DNA of 64,000 nucleotides from Epiperipatus broadwayi. Taxonomy: Eukaryota; Onychophora; Udeonychophora; Euonychophora; Peripatidae. Below the pieces are notes generated by a model. It was not told the DNA's origin. It searched no databases and worked only from the letters and a program-made list of their open reading frames with translations. Location: NCBI GenBank assembly GCA_028023455.1, contig JAQFVV010000231.1, positions 124,001-188,000 on the forward strand. Reading direction: 5' to 3'. The translations under genes were made by a program, and so were the position numbers. Positions 54,630-64,000 of the stretch are shown piece after piece (position 1 is the stretch's first letter; each line of letters starts with the position of its first letter).

Positions 54630-55800
54630 TTTTTTTTTGATAATACTTTTAGATAGCCTTTTTTCTATCTATGTTTAAAAAGGAGAAAATTTTTTAACAA
54701 ATTATATATATATAAAAGAGACAAAGTGAATTTTGTTTTCTGGCTTCTTTAAAAATAACTTGAAAAGTACCATACTTATAATTATATTCAACAGCAATAG
54801 CTGATATTTCTTAACCAACATAATTCACTTCCTCTTTTATCACTTAAGTAATTTACACTACTTACATCTAGATTATATATAATAAATATAACTAGCTATA
54901 AAACTAATATATATATATTCAGAAGTCATCATAAAATTAAAATTACTAATTCTTTGAAATATCAGTTTAACTGATAAAGTTTTCTTATAATCTTATGACT
55001 TACAGATATGAGTACCAAATAGTAGCATTTGGATTTCTCTCTACAGTTCATTGTGAGGATTTTTAGTCATAGTAACATTTCTCCCTCATTGGCATATATT
55101 TATTTGATTTTTTTCACTACCACTTTATTTATTTTCCAAGACACAACTATACTGTGCTGTATCCGTTTTATAGACAGGTGGGAATTTCTCTCATTTGACC
55201 TACAGTCTTGGCTAAAATACTATCTTAAAATTATCTGATGTTTAAGCATTTTTTTGTTGTGTTCAGAGTAGGAATTCCTTTAAATATATCCTTTGGACTT
55301 CACCAATGCTGGATCCAAGGTAGTGGTTGGGCTGCTAGTGGTTTCTCCTTTGTACTACTCAGTCATAATGATAGTATGATATAGAATGAAGCATGAATAA
55401 AAATGAAAATCAAGAATATAATTTCAAAAAAAAAACCCTGATTATATATACTAGTGACCTCTATATTTTACTTAACATAGGTGGCCTCAGTTCACTTTAA
55501 TTACATTTAATTTTCAAAATACCACAATTATTGAAGAGATTGAATTTTTTACTTTGTTTTTGAATTTATTTCCAAACACAAAATGCAACTTTAAAATTAA
55601 TACCAGTCTTAATATTTTAATTTCCCTATTTTTCTTTCTAAAATGTGTGTGTATACATATATAATAAAATTTTTAACTTCTATTTATTTAATATTAATGT
55701 GTCAAATTAAGTTGTTTTTGTTATAAACAACTCATACAAACATAAATGAAAACATACATTCTTTTCAGTACATTTTTTTGATTCTAAATTTTAATCTTTT
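54630..55800. other. Unassigned AT-rich DNA
   Basis: A 69-codon frame at 55029-55238 is unsupported. Nothing else is recognised. Confidence 0.4.
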
Positions 55801-55806
55801 TTTTTT

Positions 55807-55909
55807 CATGTGTCATAGCATCGGCTGGGAAGCGAACCACAATAACCTGGGACAACTGCTTGTAAGGCGGCTGTGCCGACCTCTTGACCACCAACGCTTG
55901 ACAAAAAAA
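55807..55909 (-). mobile_element. tRNA-derived SINE, family S1b
   Basis: On the minus strand: GTCAAGCGTTGGTGGTCAAG (A box), GCCGCCTTACAAGCAGTTGT, B-box region GGTTCGCTTCCCAG, end GATGCTATGACACATG plus an A-tail of about ten. It is the best-preserved S1b copy. No clear target duplication is seen because of flanking A/T runs. Confidence 0.9.
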
Positions 55910-56119
55910 ACAAGCTAAATACACCATTTTAACTTTTTTTTTTTTTTAAAAAAAATATTATTTGGTTTCTCTTAAATTTATAACAAAACCTCTTACATTA
56001 TTCATACTTATTTTAAAATATCACTTTTTTAAATTTATAATAAAATCTTTTACATTTTGTATACTTATTTAAATAAATCAATACAAGTATATTGTAAATA
56101 CTGAACTTTAATATGTAAT

Positions 56120-56310
56120 TAAAGGGGATTTGAACTCAGACTTTCAAGCTTCATTCAGCTATCCAATCCATCCTATGTAACCGATAAACATGACCCCACA
56201 TGTAAAAAAATAAATGATCTCCAATATACATATTTTGTGCTGAGTTGGTCCAGATCATAAAATCCCACACATATATAATCAGTGTTCAGTTTATATTAAG
56301 ATAACACATG
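56120..56310 (-). mobile_element. Family G, single arm with a deletion in the hammerhead
   Basis: The plus strand begins GGGGATTTGAACTCAGACTT. On the minus strand the hammerhead region reads GGACCAACT then CAGCACAAAATATG, so most of the core and stem II are deleted (about 56225-56252). Upstream body sequence (ATATAAACTGAACACTGATT) is kept and continues to about 56390 (GATAGCTGAAGAGTTGGAGG), which helps define the unit length as roughly 290 bp. Confidence 0.7.
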
Positions 56311-56446
56311 TTCAAATTTTAATGGTCAGACTCCAATCTTTTCCACCCTCCAACTCTTCAGCTATCCATATCATTGAAAATCTGATGATGGAATGCTCAA
56401 ATCCTTGATGATGCCAATATTGTTGTCATATCCACATTGATCTTAA

Positions 56447-56602
56447 GCCATTCTGACCTCTCATATATATGACCTTCATACATACATTTAAATAGACAGA
56501 GGAATGAGTTCAAATCCCCTTTAAGTCACTCTGATCTCACATATATGACATTAATACATCCATTTAAATAGATAGAGGAATGAGTTCAAATGCCCTTTAA
56601 TC
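56447..56602 (+). repeat. Tandem duplication of about 77 bp with B-box-like ends
   Basis: TCTGAYCTCWCATATATGAC, CATTTAAATAGAYAGAGGAA and TGAGTTCAAATCCCCTTTAA occur twice in a row. GAGTTCAAATCCCC matches the B box and the end of family G, so these may be tRNA-like ends of that family. Confidence 0.8.
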
Positions 56603-56975
56603 ATACTTATTTTAAAATATTCCTTTTAATAATCCCATGTAAAGTTTCAATTCTATCTATTATATTCTATCTATTATTATTACTTTTAATAATTTAGTTT
56701 TAGATATTTTCATTTTATTATATAACTTTAAAATTTATTTTGTATAACGCTATCCTCATGACAAATATTCCAGCTCATTGTCATGTTTAAGGTCACATGG
56801 GTGAGCATGAAATGTATGATGTCCATTTCAATATACATTTTCTATACCTAAATGCCAGGACAAAACAATTTACCCAATAAGATATCAAAACTCATGTGAT
56901 AACTCATAATTATCACTGGTGATAATTGGTCCTTCTTATATTTGCATATATATAAGTAATGTTAAAATGTGTAAG

Positions 56976-57042
56976 AATTAATACCTGGATTCAAACTCAA
57001 GTCATAGTTGGTAGATAAATTAGTTGAACTACGAGGCCCTCT
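56976..57042 (-). other. tRNA-like unit
   Basis: On the minus strand GGGCCTCGTAGTTCAACTAA (A box), CTACCAACTATGACTTGA and GAGTTTGAATCCAGG (B box) are at tRNA spacing. There is no closing acceptor stem, so it is a SINE head or tRNA pseudogene. It lies between (TA)n runs. Confidence 0.5.
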
Positions 57043-57100
57043 CTACTATATATATATATATATAAAGCAATCATTTACACTGATATATATATATATATAC

Positions 57101-57241
57101 AAAAAAATAAAGACTTATAAATCCAATAAATAATATAATATTTCAACCAGAGGACTGTGTATTTTTTTTCTTTCTGATGAAAACCAGTCCTCTGGTTGAA
57201 ATATTATATTATTTATTGGATTTATAAGTCTTTATTTTTTT
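57101..57241. repeat. Perfect inverted repeat, 55-bp arms
   Basis: The left arm (AAAAAAATAAAGACTTATAA to TTTCAACCAGAGGACT) and right arm (AGTCCTCTGGTTGAAATATT to TCTTTATTTTTTTT) are identical when inverted, around a loop of about 30 bp (57157-57185). With no mismatch seen in about 55 bp, it is the youngest hairpin in the window. Confidence 0.95.
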
Positions 57242-57302
57242 TGTTTTTATATGTATTTCCTTTGGTTAGTTTGTTATATATTAATATTTTGATATATATA
57301 TA

Positions 57303-57345
57303 TTACAGCTCTGAGGAAGACTTTTGAGAAGTCAAAACTGAAAAC
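57303..57345 (+). other. Hammerhead-like module, degenerate
   Basis: GCTCTGAGGAAGACTTTTGA, GAAGTCAAAACTGAAAAC: a CTGAGGA core variant, stem II GACTT with AAGTC, then AAAAC. Same module as in the loop of the foldback at 38015. Confidence 0.4.
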
Positions 57346-57824
57346 TATTTGTAAATGCGAAAAATACATTATTGCATTACACAAAATGCATAAGAAAGTG
57401 ATTTCATTATTCATATTAGTAATAAATATTTTTAAGACCAAAAGGGCAGATGGAGATAATTATACAGTAATCTACTAAGACCCATGCAAAAATCACTGAA
57501 TTTTTATCAGAAGTAGTTATTACTTGACTTACTCTATATAGACTTGACATTCCATATATATATTCTGTCTCCCTTAAACAATTGATTATGAGTTTAATAA
57601 CCCTTAAGAGTTATATTCCATCTGGCTGATAAATAAATTTCATTCTGAATTACTAACAATGTTCATATGCTTATAAACATCAGAACTCCGAGAAATAGGT
57701 AAAATCATTCCATTTTTGATCCTTTGTTCAACATTGAGAGTGCTTCTAATTCATAGGAGAACAAAGATTTACTTTCTTTGTTTATATATATAGAAAGAGA
57801 ACATTGAAAATTGTAAGTGGTAAC

Positions 57825-57900
57825 CTGAATTCAAACTCAAATTACAAGCATAGCAGGCAGATAATTACTGCTGCGTTATGAGACACTCGTAACTATATAT
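57825..57900 (-). other. tRNA-like unit
   Basis: On the minus strand GTGTCTCATAACGCAGCAGT (A box), ATCTGCCTGCTATGCTTG and GAGTTTGAATTCAGG (B box). It is related to the unit at 56976. The acceptor stem is not closed. Confidence 0.45.
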
Positions 57901-57904
57901 ATAT

Positions 57905-58795
57905 AATAAAGAAACGTTTGCTGCTGATGTATCTACAATTTCGGCTACATGTTTTATCTCCAAAAGATGGGTGGATATAACTGCGCAGTGACGTAGAAAA
58001 AACTATGCGGATAACACACATTTTATTGATCATAATTCATGAATATATAAATTCTTTTACATTCATATATATATATAGTCTTAAAAAATGGAAAGATTAC
58101 AATAATAAAAAAAAAACAAAACGTAATTCTTAACATTATTTTCACACATTTCTTTTACTTGTTTAATACATTATAGTTTTTTTCTTTTTATTCCTTAAAA
58201 ACAATCTTCAACATCACAAAAGGGACATGTTAACATCTGCTGTTATTTGCTCAAAGAAATATTTAAACATAGGATTAAAAATCGATGTGGAAAAAGCATA
58301 TAAAGCATTTTATTTTAGTTTTACATAAAAAAAAAAAAAACTGTGAAAGGGGGAGGATAGGAGGAAGCACTTTTAGATAAATTTTTAAAAACTGTACTTA
58401 ATGTTTTTTTTTTTTTGTTTTTTTTAAAAAAAATCATTTATATTAATTTATTTTATGGAAATATAAAATTCTGGATTAATTTAGATGATTAATGTTTACA
58501 AGCTGTTGATACGAGTTCAAATATGATTCACCATGGTTGTTAACTAAATAAAATGACCTTGGAAGTTTAGTCTCAAGACTGCAGCAGACTACTTGAATAG
58601 AAAATTTCTTGAGCTGATTTCAAGTAAGGAAAAAAAATCTAATAAATAATGTCATTATGTTTAATCTGGGACTTTGGTATTGAAATATAACATGACCTCT
58701 TGAGCAGCTAACAATATAACAATTAGATTGTAGAGATTAAATTTTGGACATCATGCATGGATTTCTTTTTCCCAAATATATTCTAAGGAATAAAA
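57905..58795. other. Unassigned AT-rich DNA
   Basis: Nothing recognised beyond homopolymer runs. Confidence 0.4.
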
Positions 58796-58799
58796 TACA

Positions 58800-59165
58800 G
58801 AGACTTTTAGATCACTCAATGAAATATGGAGAGATGCACATTAGGGATAACAAGAAGAGATCAAAAAAGGAATATGTGGGTGAGAAAACAAACAGATGTT
58901 ATTGACATCATTAAAAGAATCAAGATTGAAATGGAGTTGGGCTGGACATAGTGCTAGAAGAAATGATAAAAGATGGGCAATTGAAATCTTAAACTGAATT
59001 CCAAGAAGTTGTAAAAGACCCATAAAAAGATCATGTGTGCAATGGATAGCTGAAATACGTAAGTGTGCTGGGGTGATATGGAGACAAGAGGCTGGAGATT
59101 GAAGAAGATGGATTAAAACTGGAGAAACCTTCATCCTGCAATGGATTGATAATGATGATGATGAT
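58800..59165 (+). pseudogene. RTE-like LINE ORF2, C-terminal end
   Basis: Blocks RDQKRNMWVRKQTDVIDIIK, a WSWAGHSARR-like stretch near 58935, an NWIPR-like stretch near 59000, and TFILQWIDNDDDD at 59130 appear in order with frameshifts. The element ends in (GAT)n at 59148-59164, the tandem 3' tail of the clade. 5' truncated. Confidence 0.8.
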
Positions 59166-59169
59166 CCTA

Positions 59170-59520
59170 AGATGCTGGACTTTAATTAAATTAACTGGTA
59201 ATCGATTATTGACAGTAATTCTCTCACATTCTTAACTGGAATAAAAATTATCCATATTAATCTAAGTTTGGTCAGCAGATAAGTAATTATTCCACATTCT
59301 TATGTGCAAAAAAAAATATCCAGATTAATCTGGGATTAGTCACATAAATAAAAAATGGTAGTCATTATGCCATACAATTTTTCTTCTAGAATCTTCGATT
59401 TTTAATCCTATGGTAAGTTATGGAGTGCAATTGGGGTAAAATGGGGTGGGAATCATTCACCAGTTGACGCTAAGCTCATAATTTAGCAGCATATTTAATT
59501 TTTTTTTACTTATGCTCTGC
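59170..59520. other. Unassigned, small direct repeats
   Basis: ATTATCCATATTAATCTAAG and ATATCCAGATTAATCTGGGA suggest a diverged tandem pair at 59245 and 59315. Nothing else is recognised. Confidence 0.35.
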
Positions 59521-59524
59521 AAGG

Positions 59525-59640
59525 TTTAATGCAGCAGAATGGCAGATTTTGGAACCTGAGGTTCATGGATCGCAACCCTGCTGTCTCTTCTGGAACTCAA
59601 ACTTCTGAGAAATAAAACTATTCAATAATTATTACTATTA
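59525..59640 (+). mobile_element. tRNA-derived SINE, family S3-like (probable)
   Basis: TTTAATGCAGCAGAATGGCA (A-box-like), GGATCGCAACCC (B-box-like), then GGAACTCAAACTTCTGAG and an ATTATTACTATTATT tail. It parallels the copies at 11175 and 43290. Confidence 0.35.
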
Positions 59641-59644
59641 TTGT

Positions 59645-60735
59645 GAGCTTATTTTGCTAACTCTAGATATAACATTTGTGAATACAAGCTTATTAAATTA
59701 GATCATGTGACATCTGACTTGATTTTTTTTTACCAATATTATTATTTACATATGTTAAACCATACATGCAAAGTGTTTGTGGAAATCATGCTATAAATAG
59801 CCTTACAAGGTTTAATGCTATGATAAGTGGTGGACATTTAAAGACGATTAATCCTTCCTGGATTAATGCTCACCTATCACTTCCGGTACTTGAATGTCAT
59901 GTGATTTCCTGAATAACATGCCATGCAATTATCATTTTGTATAAGGTTTTAGTATTCTATATAATGTTTTGGTTCATACAATGCTTTTAATTTTCGATTA
60001 ATTAAAATGAAATAAAATAAAAAAAACCCTCTTCAAAACAAAATCTAACAAGAAATGTAATAGATGAAAAGTCAAAACAAATAAATGTTTTAGAAGCTGA
60101 AGGAAAAAAAAACACTGAAAAAGAATTTCAGGTGATAAGCAAACGCTGAAGTCATCAATAAGAATTATATATACAGGTTGAATCCAAGCAGCTTATCCTG
60201 AAATAACTTACTGCATAAAAAGGAGAGAACAGAACTGATCTTAATAATAGAGAAGATATAAATAACTGAAAAAAAAAAAAAAGCGCTAGTCAATCAATAC
60301 AGAATGTTTTTATTTTATAACAGATGATAATCCAGATTTTTTTTCCCCTTGAAAAGCATTCCATCATTATATAATATAAAAGAAATCTTTTGTTCGCAAC
60401 ATTAAGGAAATATAAAATAGAAATATTTTTATATTTTATAAAAATAAATTTCTAAAGATGATTTCCGTCTGCACTTAGGATCTTTTATTATTCTATTCAC
60501 TTCTTGTTTAAAGATATAAATAATAAAGCAACAACTATTAAAAATAGTTTTTTTTGCTTATTTTATTATATATAAAACAATTCTTTATTAATGCTATATA
60601 TTAAGACTTTTTTTTTTAAAAAAAAAAACTTCGTTAATCAGATAAATGTATTTAATTCAAAAATTATTTGAAACATCACATGACCAATAAGACATCATGT
60701 GACTTTAGCTTGCGCATTGCTAATGAATCGTTCTG
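59645..60735. other. Unassigned AT-rich DNA
   Basis: 59685-59730 (AAGCTTATTAAATTAGATCA) is a fragment of a family C end. The rest is unassigned. Confidence 0.35.
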
Positions 60736-60747
60736 ATTCTTTATTAA

Positions 60748-61341
60748 TAGGATGATCAGACTGGTTCGATCAAAAATCGGGACATAACAATCAATTATTT
60801 TTACAGCATTGCGCCCTTTTTTGTTTTATAAAACTCCATTCCTGTGTATATTCATCGTTATAAGCACACTTCCTCTTTGGTATGATGTCTATTGTTTAGG
60901 GTTATTAATATTCCTATTAATTTTATCGCTATAGAAAATTAATATCAACAAAAAACTAGTAAAACTATACTGTCAGTCAAAGCAGGTGCAAGCGCAGTTC
61001 AAATTTTAGACTACAAAAATCCAACTGCACATGCTATAAGGTGAGGTTAGATGCGAGCATGCATCTAGCTTGAGAACCCGGCCCTATAATATAATAGTGA
61101 TCTTTGTTTTGGTGTTGGAATTTGTCTGAAGTTTTTATAATATTACTGAAGAGACTGAAATGAACAGAGAGGGCAAAGAAACTATCATTTTTGCAATGAA
61201 TTATTTATGTAAGATAAATAATAATTATGAGTATTTCAAAATCGGGACATGCAATGGTCCCGAAAGACATTTCGGGGACACTGGGACATCTAATCAAGAA
61301 TAGGGACAAATCCCAAAAAATTGGGACATCTGTTCACCCTA
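60748..61341. mobile_element. Non-autonomous DNA transposon, 594 bp, TSD TTATTAA
   Basis: The termini are inverted (TAGGATGATCAGAC on the left; TCTGTTCACCCTA on the right). The subterminal sequence is rich in GGGACA/TGTCCC motifs (AAAATCGGGACA, CATTTCGGGGACACTGGGAC, AAATTGGGACATCTG). It is flanked by TTATTAA at 60741-60747 and 61342-61348. A paralogous empty site lies at 61694-61722. The interior is non-coding. The 7-8-bp duplication and CGGGACA-rich ends suggest a hAT-like origin, but the superfamily is not proven. Confidence 0.85.
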
Positions 61342-61348
61342 TTATTAA

Positions 61349-62175
61349 GTGCATATGAGGTATGTAATTAAATAGAGAAGACTTTAACCTTTATCAATGC
61401 ATCTTCACATTTATACTAGTCAAACGATGTAGATTTTTGACTATAGAGGGAGCTCTCAAACCTCAATACAAGAGTGACTTTATAAAAATAAGAATGACAA
61501 TTTTATCTTAAACCTAAATTCCCACTTATAAAGGCCAATCTGAAACACCTTGATTTGAAAGAAAGGAAACTGTTAATCTCTTCACTTTTTAAGTCCACTA
61601 TTTCCTTCACAAATTAATTTATGCGAAATCTTGTGATTTATGACAAGTTAATATTACGATCTTTTCTAATGGAAATATAGAAAGTGACGTAATGCTCTGA
61701 TTATTTATTAAGCACATAGGAAATATGTAATTAAATAGAGAAAGGCTCTAACCTTTATCATATGCACTCATTTGACTATTAAAACCTTGAAGGTGCATAT
61801 GATAAAAGTTAAGACCTTTCTGTATTTAATTACATACTTCCTATGTATTTAATAAATAATCAGAATGTTACATCAGTTTAGAAAAGATTGGTAATATTAA
61901 TTCACTGTAAATCACAAGATTTCATTGAGTTAATTTGTGAAGAAAATAGTGGACTAAAAAGTGAATAGATTAACAGCTTCACACACTCAAATCAAGATGC
62001 TTCAGATTGACCTATATAAGTAGGGATTTAGGCTAAAGATAAGACAACTGTTCTTCTATATTGTGTTAAGGTTTGAGAGGTCTTTCTAGTAAAAAAAAAA
62101 CTATATTGTTTGATTATTATAAATGTTGAAGGTGCATATGATAAAGATTAAAACCTTTCTCTGTTTAATTACATT
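61349..62175. mobile_element. Large foldback family E (about 830 bp)
   Basis: The arms of 300-350 bp mirror each other. GGAGCTCTCAAACCTCAATA, CTTATAAAGGCCAATCTGAA, TTTTTAAGTCCACTATTTCC and AAATCTTGTGATTTAT are on the left; ATAAATAATCAGAATG, AAATCACAAGATTTCA, GAAAATAGTGGACTAAAAAG and GGTTTGAGAGGTC on the right. The axis near 61785 is itself a palindrome (ACCTTTATCATATGCACTCA and its inverse). Its left end was split off by the transposon at 60748. Confidence 0.9.
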
Positions 62176-62192
62176 TCCAATGACTAATAAAT

Positions 62193-62615
62193 GCTTCTCA
62201 TCACTTTTATGCCATCTGGTGTAAGTAGTTGTAAACAATAGATGTCACATGGTAATGCTTAATAAATCCTTATCCAGTGATATTCTATTATACCTTCAGA
62301 CTAATTTCTAGTTCGTAGCTTTCATTGGTGAAGAACTTTTTAGATTTTTGAACAAAATTTAAGTTTTTCAGTTTGGGCAACTGCCTGATAGAGTAACAAA
62401 AAATAAAAAATGGCTGCCAAAGGAAAGGGGTATTACAACCAAAATGGCCCAAGTGTGCTGTTCAAAAACATAAAAGCTTCTCACTAATAAAAGTCGTAAG
62501 CTAGAAACTAGCATGGGTACATTTGGATAGGATAGCATTAAATAAGGATTTATTAAGCACTACCATCTGACACCTATTGATTACTAAAGCTTACACTAGA
62601 TGGCATAAAAGTAGT
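62193..62615. mobile_element. Foldback family F (about 420 bp)
   Basis: ACTTTTATGCCATCTGGTGT, CAATAGATGTCACATGGTAA and AATAAATCCTTATCCAG return as TAAATAAGGATTTATTAAGC, CTATTGATTACTAAAGCTTA and ACTAGATGGCATAAAAGTAG. The right arm carries CACTAATAAAAGTCGTAAGC then TAGAAACTAGCATGG, a degenerate hammerhead-like block. Confidence 0.85.
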
Positions 62616-62619
62616 GAGA

Positions 62620-63535
62620 ATAGAAAAATTTGCTAAAAATCAAAATAATAATGATCAAATAGTTTATTTTTTGAGAATTTATTAGAAAGTCCAAACCACT
62701 GAAGGTGCCAACTGTGGTTGGAGCCCATAGACTTTGAGCTCCAAAGTTTCACCACTCTACAATTGCAGTAAATCATGCAAAAAAATACATTGATTATAAT
62801 TACGTGCAAATTTCTATTTCTAGTACATTACCAGTCTGCAAGCATATAGAAATAAAAATACTTTAAGTAACATATAGAATACCCTAAACTGTTTTTGGTA
62901 ACTGAAGAGAGCAGAACTCTGGGAAGGCTAGTTCATATTTCTTTGTGAGTTCCTTCTTACTGAATTGACTTCTCCAACTTTGGACATTCATATCATGAAT
63001 TCCTAAGAAAAACATTCTTAATAAGACTGGGTTTAAGAGTTAACATCTTCTAGGATCATAATTATTGATGTATTAATTTCCTAAAATGACTGATCTTAAT
63101 AGTAATGACAGTTTATGATTATAATTTGACAACCTGATAGCATGCTGTTTGAATACTGCTGATTTAAGTGGCCAATGGCTTAAAAATACTATATCACAGA
63201 TGAAATATTTAGTTACCAAGCTGTTTATTTTATCTTTACTAAAATGATATTTATACATGTTAAAACACTAATATACTAAAAATATATACTTTTTAAAACA
63301 ATTTTTATTTTAGTTTGGTTTTCTATTTCAGCTGACTAGCACCCTTCATCACAGATCATATTAATTATAGTTCTTTATTAATTAACATTAATTTATATTC
63401 ACTTAATGATTAGTACATGTATATTTTATGAACTGCAATAGACATAGCACTTACAATAAATTTATTATGTAATATTCAATTTTATTTACTAGCATAGAGA
63501 TCATATGTAATTTAAGAGGAATGGATTTACTCCTT
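62620..63535. other. Unassigned AT-rich DNA
   Basis: Nothing recognised. A 61-codon minus-strand frame at 63073-63258 is unsupported. Confidence 0.4.
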
Positions 63536-63539
63536 AAGC

Positions 63540-63726
63540 ACGTGCTCTCTAATGTTGTTATAATAGCTCGATGGCATCTTGTTGAATACTGAGGATACTC
63601 TCAAACCAAAGCACAAGATAAGACAAGATGGCCACTCTTATCTTTTCAAAAATCTACCTTATGCTTTGGTTTGAGAGTATCCTCATTACTCAATAAGACA
63701 TCATTGAGCTATTATAACAAAAATTA
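63540..63726. mobile_element. Foldback family D, compact copy
   Basis: GTTGTTATAATAGCTCGATG and GAGGATACTCTCAAACCAAA, GCACAAGATAAG are mirrored by CTTATGCTTTGGTTTGAGAG, TATCCTCATTACTC and ATTGAGCTATTATAAC. Arms are about 72 bp with a loop near 63640. It is the clean short form of the element at 1089. Confidence 0.9.
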
Positions 63727-63729
63727 CAG

Positions 63730-64000
63730 TGCACATGGTTAGGGTTTAAATCCATTCTGTTTAAATTATATAAATTTATTAATACCAAAAAGACTTTATA
63801 AATACTTCTTTGTATTTCATACTTGGGAGAGACATCAATACTGTGGGTGAATATGTAGAATAATAAAAATAACTGTAATCAATTGCTCAGAAGGAATATC
63901 CAAATGATAATTGAGCACAGATGTTCCATTCATTTAATGTGAGATTAAAAAAAAATTTAAATTAAATATCAATCCAGAAATCTTTACCTCTTTAAGTTTA
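63730..64000. other. Unassigned AT-rich DNA
   Basis: Nothing recognised before the window ends. Confidence 0.4.

Overview
This window is A+T-rich nuclear DNA from a multicellular animal, most likely an invertebrate. That rests on GT-AG introns, long (TA)n tracts, several tRNA-derived SINE families, at least three non-LTR retrotransposon lineages in decay, and very many foldback (palindromic) elements. I cannot name the species. A lophotrochozoan such as a mollusc would fit the repeat mix, but nothing here proves it. There are no bacterial or organellar features.

Protein-coding content is minimal. The best host-gene evidence is one internal exon on the minus strand (22252-22438) with matching splice sites and reading phases, followed by a possible tiny last exon (21779-21797). 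A possible last exon of a membrane-protein gene lies on the plus strand (20517-20719). These two gene ends converge on about 20.7-21.8 kb. I recognise neither product. The rest is repeats and unassigned intergenic or intronic DNA.

Region by region: 0-5 kb holds a tandem array, two SINEs, foldbacks and a probable Ty3/Gypsy integrase relic. 5.9-7.6 kb holds two head-to-tail copies of a roughly 850-bp AT-rich repeat (family J; relatives at 17.3-18.2 and 28 kb). 8.2-9.8 kb holds two large palindromes. 10-11 kb holds an RTE-like LINE remnant. 12-16 kb holds foldbacks and a LINE with a CCHC-type knuckle. 16-16.5 kb holds foldback family G with the best hammerhead ribozyme. 18-20.3 kb holds composite foldbacks. 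24 kb holds a 60-bp satellite inside a foldback. 29-33 kb holds LINE remnants and tRNA-like units. 33.5-45 kb holds palindromes, SINEs and a composite of three direct plus one inverted copy. 46-50 kb holds foldbacks and an RTE pseudogene. 50.8-57.3 kb holds nested foldbacks with hammerheads and a perfect hairpin. 58.8-63.7 kb holds an RTE tail, a DNA transposon with a verifiable empty site, and large palindromes.

The main result is that foldback family G carries hammerhead self-cleaving ribozymes in its arms. The copy at 16362-16405 has every conserved core base, a six-pair stem II, a two-pair stem III with a tetraloop and a five-pair stem I. About 100 bp downstream each well-kept arm ends in a tRNA B-box-like sequence. 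Other foldback families (A, B, C, F) carry a related but weaker hammerhead-like motif. This suggests a group of non-autonomous elements that spread with self-cleaving RNA and now sit as inverted pairs. Letters A-L are my own family names for this window.
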